NCBI GenBank assembly: GCA_945861435.1
Contig: CAMAUX010000031.1
Location: 1-59,565 of the forward strand
Length of the DNA stretch: 59,565 bases
DNA from: Chthoniobacter flavus
Lineage (GTDB): Bacteria; Verrucomicrobiota; Verrucomicrobiia; Chthoniobacterales; Chthoniobacteraceae
Reading direction: 5' to 3'
Numbering within the stretch: the stretch's first letter is position 1; each line of letters opens with the position of its first letter. The notes below the pieces were generated by a model, which saw only the letters and a list, made by a program, of their open reading frames with translations, was not told where the DNA came from and did not search any database. The translations under genes were made by a program, and so were the position numbers. Shown here piece after piece: positions 58,544 to 59,565 of this stretch.

Positions 58544-59565
58544 ATGGCCAATCTTAATTTCCTTTCCCTCTCCACGACGACTGTCTCGCAACTTGACTCG
58601 ACAGTTATTTCCGGTCTCTCGACCACGTCGGTGGCGACCATTTCGAGCGAGCTGATCTCTTACCTTTCAACTTCCGGTCTGGCTGTCTTTTCGAGCGCGC
58701 AAGTTGCCGCGCTTTCCTCTTCAGCGATTCCTGGGCTTGCTTCCTCTCAAGTTGCCGCGCTCAAGACCTCTGCGGTCTTGGGCTTTACCACTTCGCAGAT
58801 CCCCCTTCTATCCACCGACGCGGTCGCTGGTCTGACAACTGGCCAAATTCGAGTGCTGGGGTTGGGGCAGGTCCGTGCGCTCTCGGCTGGAGTGGTTGGC
58901 AGCCTGACTTCCGATCAGGTGGGAGCGATTTCGACTGTATCGATTGCAGGCCTGACCACGAGTCAGGTTGTGGCGCTGACGACGGATTCTGTGGCTGGTC
59001 TGACGAGCAGCCAGATTGGTGTGCTGAGCTCCACGCAGGTGCGTGCTTTTGAGACGGACGACTTTGCGGCGCTGAGCTCCTCGCAGATCGGGAGGCTGTC
59101 CGTGTCTGCGGTGGCCGGTCTGACGACGACCTTGGTTGCTGTGATCGACAGCACGGACATCGCGGCGCTGACCTCGACGCAGTTGGCTGCGCTGGGGACG
59201 ACCCTTGTGGGTGCAATTACGACCGATGCCGTGGCTGGTCTGACGACTGGTCAGGTGCGCGCGCTCACTGCTGTGCAGGTTGGGGCTCTGTCGACCGGAG
59301 TGGTCGGCAGCCTGACCTCCGATCAGGTGGGTGCGATTTCGACTGGATCGATTGCAGGCCTGACCACGCGGCAGGTTGTGGCCCTGACGACGGATTCTGT
59401 GGCTGGTCTGACGAGCGGTCAGATTGGTGTGCTGAGCTCCACGCAGGTGCGTGCGTTTGAGACGGACGACTTTGCGGCGCTGACTTCCGCGCAGATTGGC
59501 AAGCTGTCCGCCTCTGCGGTGGGTGGCCTGACGACGACCTTGGTTGCTGTGATCGACAGCACGGA
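58544..59565 (+). CDS. Octapeptide-repeat protein, start of a long gene (runs off the window)
   Basis: 340 codons are present and the frame is open at the window end. There is no signal peptide. From residue 9 onward the chain is an unbroken register of octapeptides, consensus L-[ST]-[ST]-x-x-[VI]-x-[AG] (for example LSTTSVAT, LTTGQIRV, LTSDQVGA), with Leu/Ile/Phe at position 1 and Val/Ile at position 6. Forty-two complete octads are visible. A higher-order repeat of 17 octads (136 residues, 408 bp) starts at octad 16. Such regular hydrophobic-spaced octads predict a beta-solenoid or similar stacked fold; similar repeats are known in large surface or adhesin-like proteins, but without the C-terminus the function is open. 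Confidence 0.8.
   Translation, partial: MANLNFLSLSTTTVSQLDSTVISGLSTTSVATISSELISYLSTSGLAVFSSAQVAALSSSAIPGLASSQVAALKTSAVLGFTTSQIPLLSTDAVAGLTTGQIRVLGLGQVRALSAGVVGSLTSDQVGAISTVSIAGLTTSQVVALTTDSVAGLTSSQIGVLSSTQVRAFETDDFAALSSSQIGRLSVSAVAGLTTTLVAVIDSTDIAALTSTQLAALGTTLVGAITTDAVAGLTTGQVRALTAVQVGALSTGVVGSLTSDQVGAISTGSIAGLTTRQVVALTTDSVAGLTSGQIGVLSSTQVRAFETDDFAALTSAQIGKLSASAVGGLTTTLVAVIDST
58901..59565 (+). repeat. 408-bp coding super-repeat
   Basis: Sequence from AGCCTGACTTCCGATCAGG (58901) recurs with few changes at 59309; GAGACGGACGACTTTGCGGCG at 59051 recurs at 59459. The period is 408 bp, exactly 17 octapeptide codon blocks. The second copy is cut by the window end. Confidence 0.9.

Noticed and set aside
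58544-59565. Regular short repeats resembling a CRISPR array
   Set aside because: The repeats vary in sequence, have no unique spacers, are in codon register (24 bp, 408 bp) and encode one continuous protein.

Overview
The window looks like a chromosomal segment of a GC-rich Gram-negative bacterium of the Planctomycetota-Verrucomicrobiota-Chlamydiota group, most likely Verrucomicrobiota. The reasons are three secreted sulfatases, a DUF1800/DUF1501 pair, paired beta-propeller proteins of the PQQ/BamB type, a cytochrome b562-like protein and an EboB-like TatD hydrolase. Genus and species cannot be told from the sequence. There are no ribosomal RNAs, insertion sequences, phage genes or CRISPR arrays; one tRNA gene (Tyr) is present.

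Layout. 0-4.2 kb is a sparse accessory stretch: an SGNH hydrolase, the remains of at least three genes (P-type ATPase N-terminus, CPBP-like tail, PIN toxin tail), a PsiE-like membrane protein and an intact DUF433/DUF5615 toxin-antitoxin pair. 4.2-18.9 kb is one tightly packed plus-strand operon of twelve genes. Read together (CoA-acylating-type aldehyde dehydrogenase, Fe-alcohol dehydrogenase, HemW-like radical SAM enzyme, chorismate-lyase-like protein, glycosyltransferase, hotdog thioesterase, PaaK-like CoA ligase, two periplasmic propellers, LolD/MacB-type ABC pair) it could make and export a chorismate-derived aromatic compound. 19-20.7 kb adds a cytochrome b562-like protein, a small unknown protein and an EboB-like TatD hydrolase. 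21.3-25.6 kb is a short exopolysaccharide assembly module (beta-barrel, Wzc-type tyrosine autokinase, Wza-like export protein), followed by lepA.

27.8-33 kb (minus strand) holds an M32 carboxypeptidase and a DUF1501/DUF1800/membrane protein/EF-hand group; 33.3-36.2 kb has two tandem sulfatases; 36.3-37.3 kb has two unknown minus-strand genes. 37.8-38.64 kb is non-coding and contains a 434-bp head-to-tail duplication that ends next to the phosphate operon.

38.6-44.1 kb (minus strand) is a complete phosphate uptake operon in the order phoU-pstS-pstC-pstA-pstB1-pstB2. It has two striking features. PhoU is fused to a low-molecular-weight phosphatase/ArsC-like domain whose catalytic cysteine is replaced by Asp. 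The two PstB ATPases carry complementary degenerate motifs that predict an asymmetric heterodimer with one consensus and one degenerate ATP site. 44.2-49.5 kb holds a small secreted protein, an MsbA-like exporter, a methyltransferase, a glycosyltransferase and a YebC regulator. 49.6-51.2 kb is a third sulfatase. 51.3-53.5 kb is an ECF sigma factor with a membrane partner and a PDZ protein. 53.8-58.1 kb holds a YkgJ-like protein, two peptidyl-prolyl isomerases, an NAD-dependent beta-hydroxyacid dehydrogenase and YgfZ. After the tRNA-Tyr gene the window ends inside a protein built from its ninth residue onward of octapeptide repeats with a 17-octad super-period.

All identifications rest on motifs and remembered family patterns read by eye; no database search was run.
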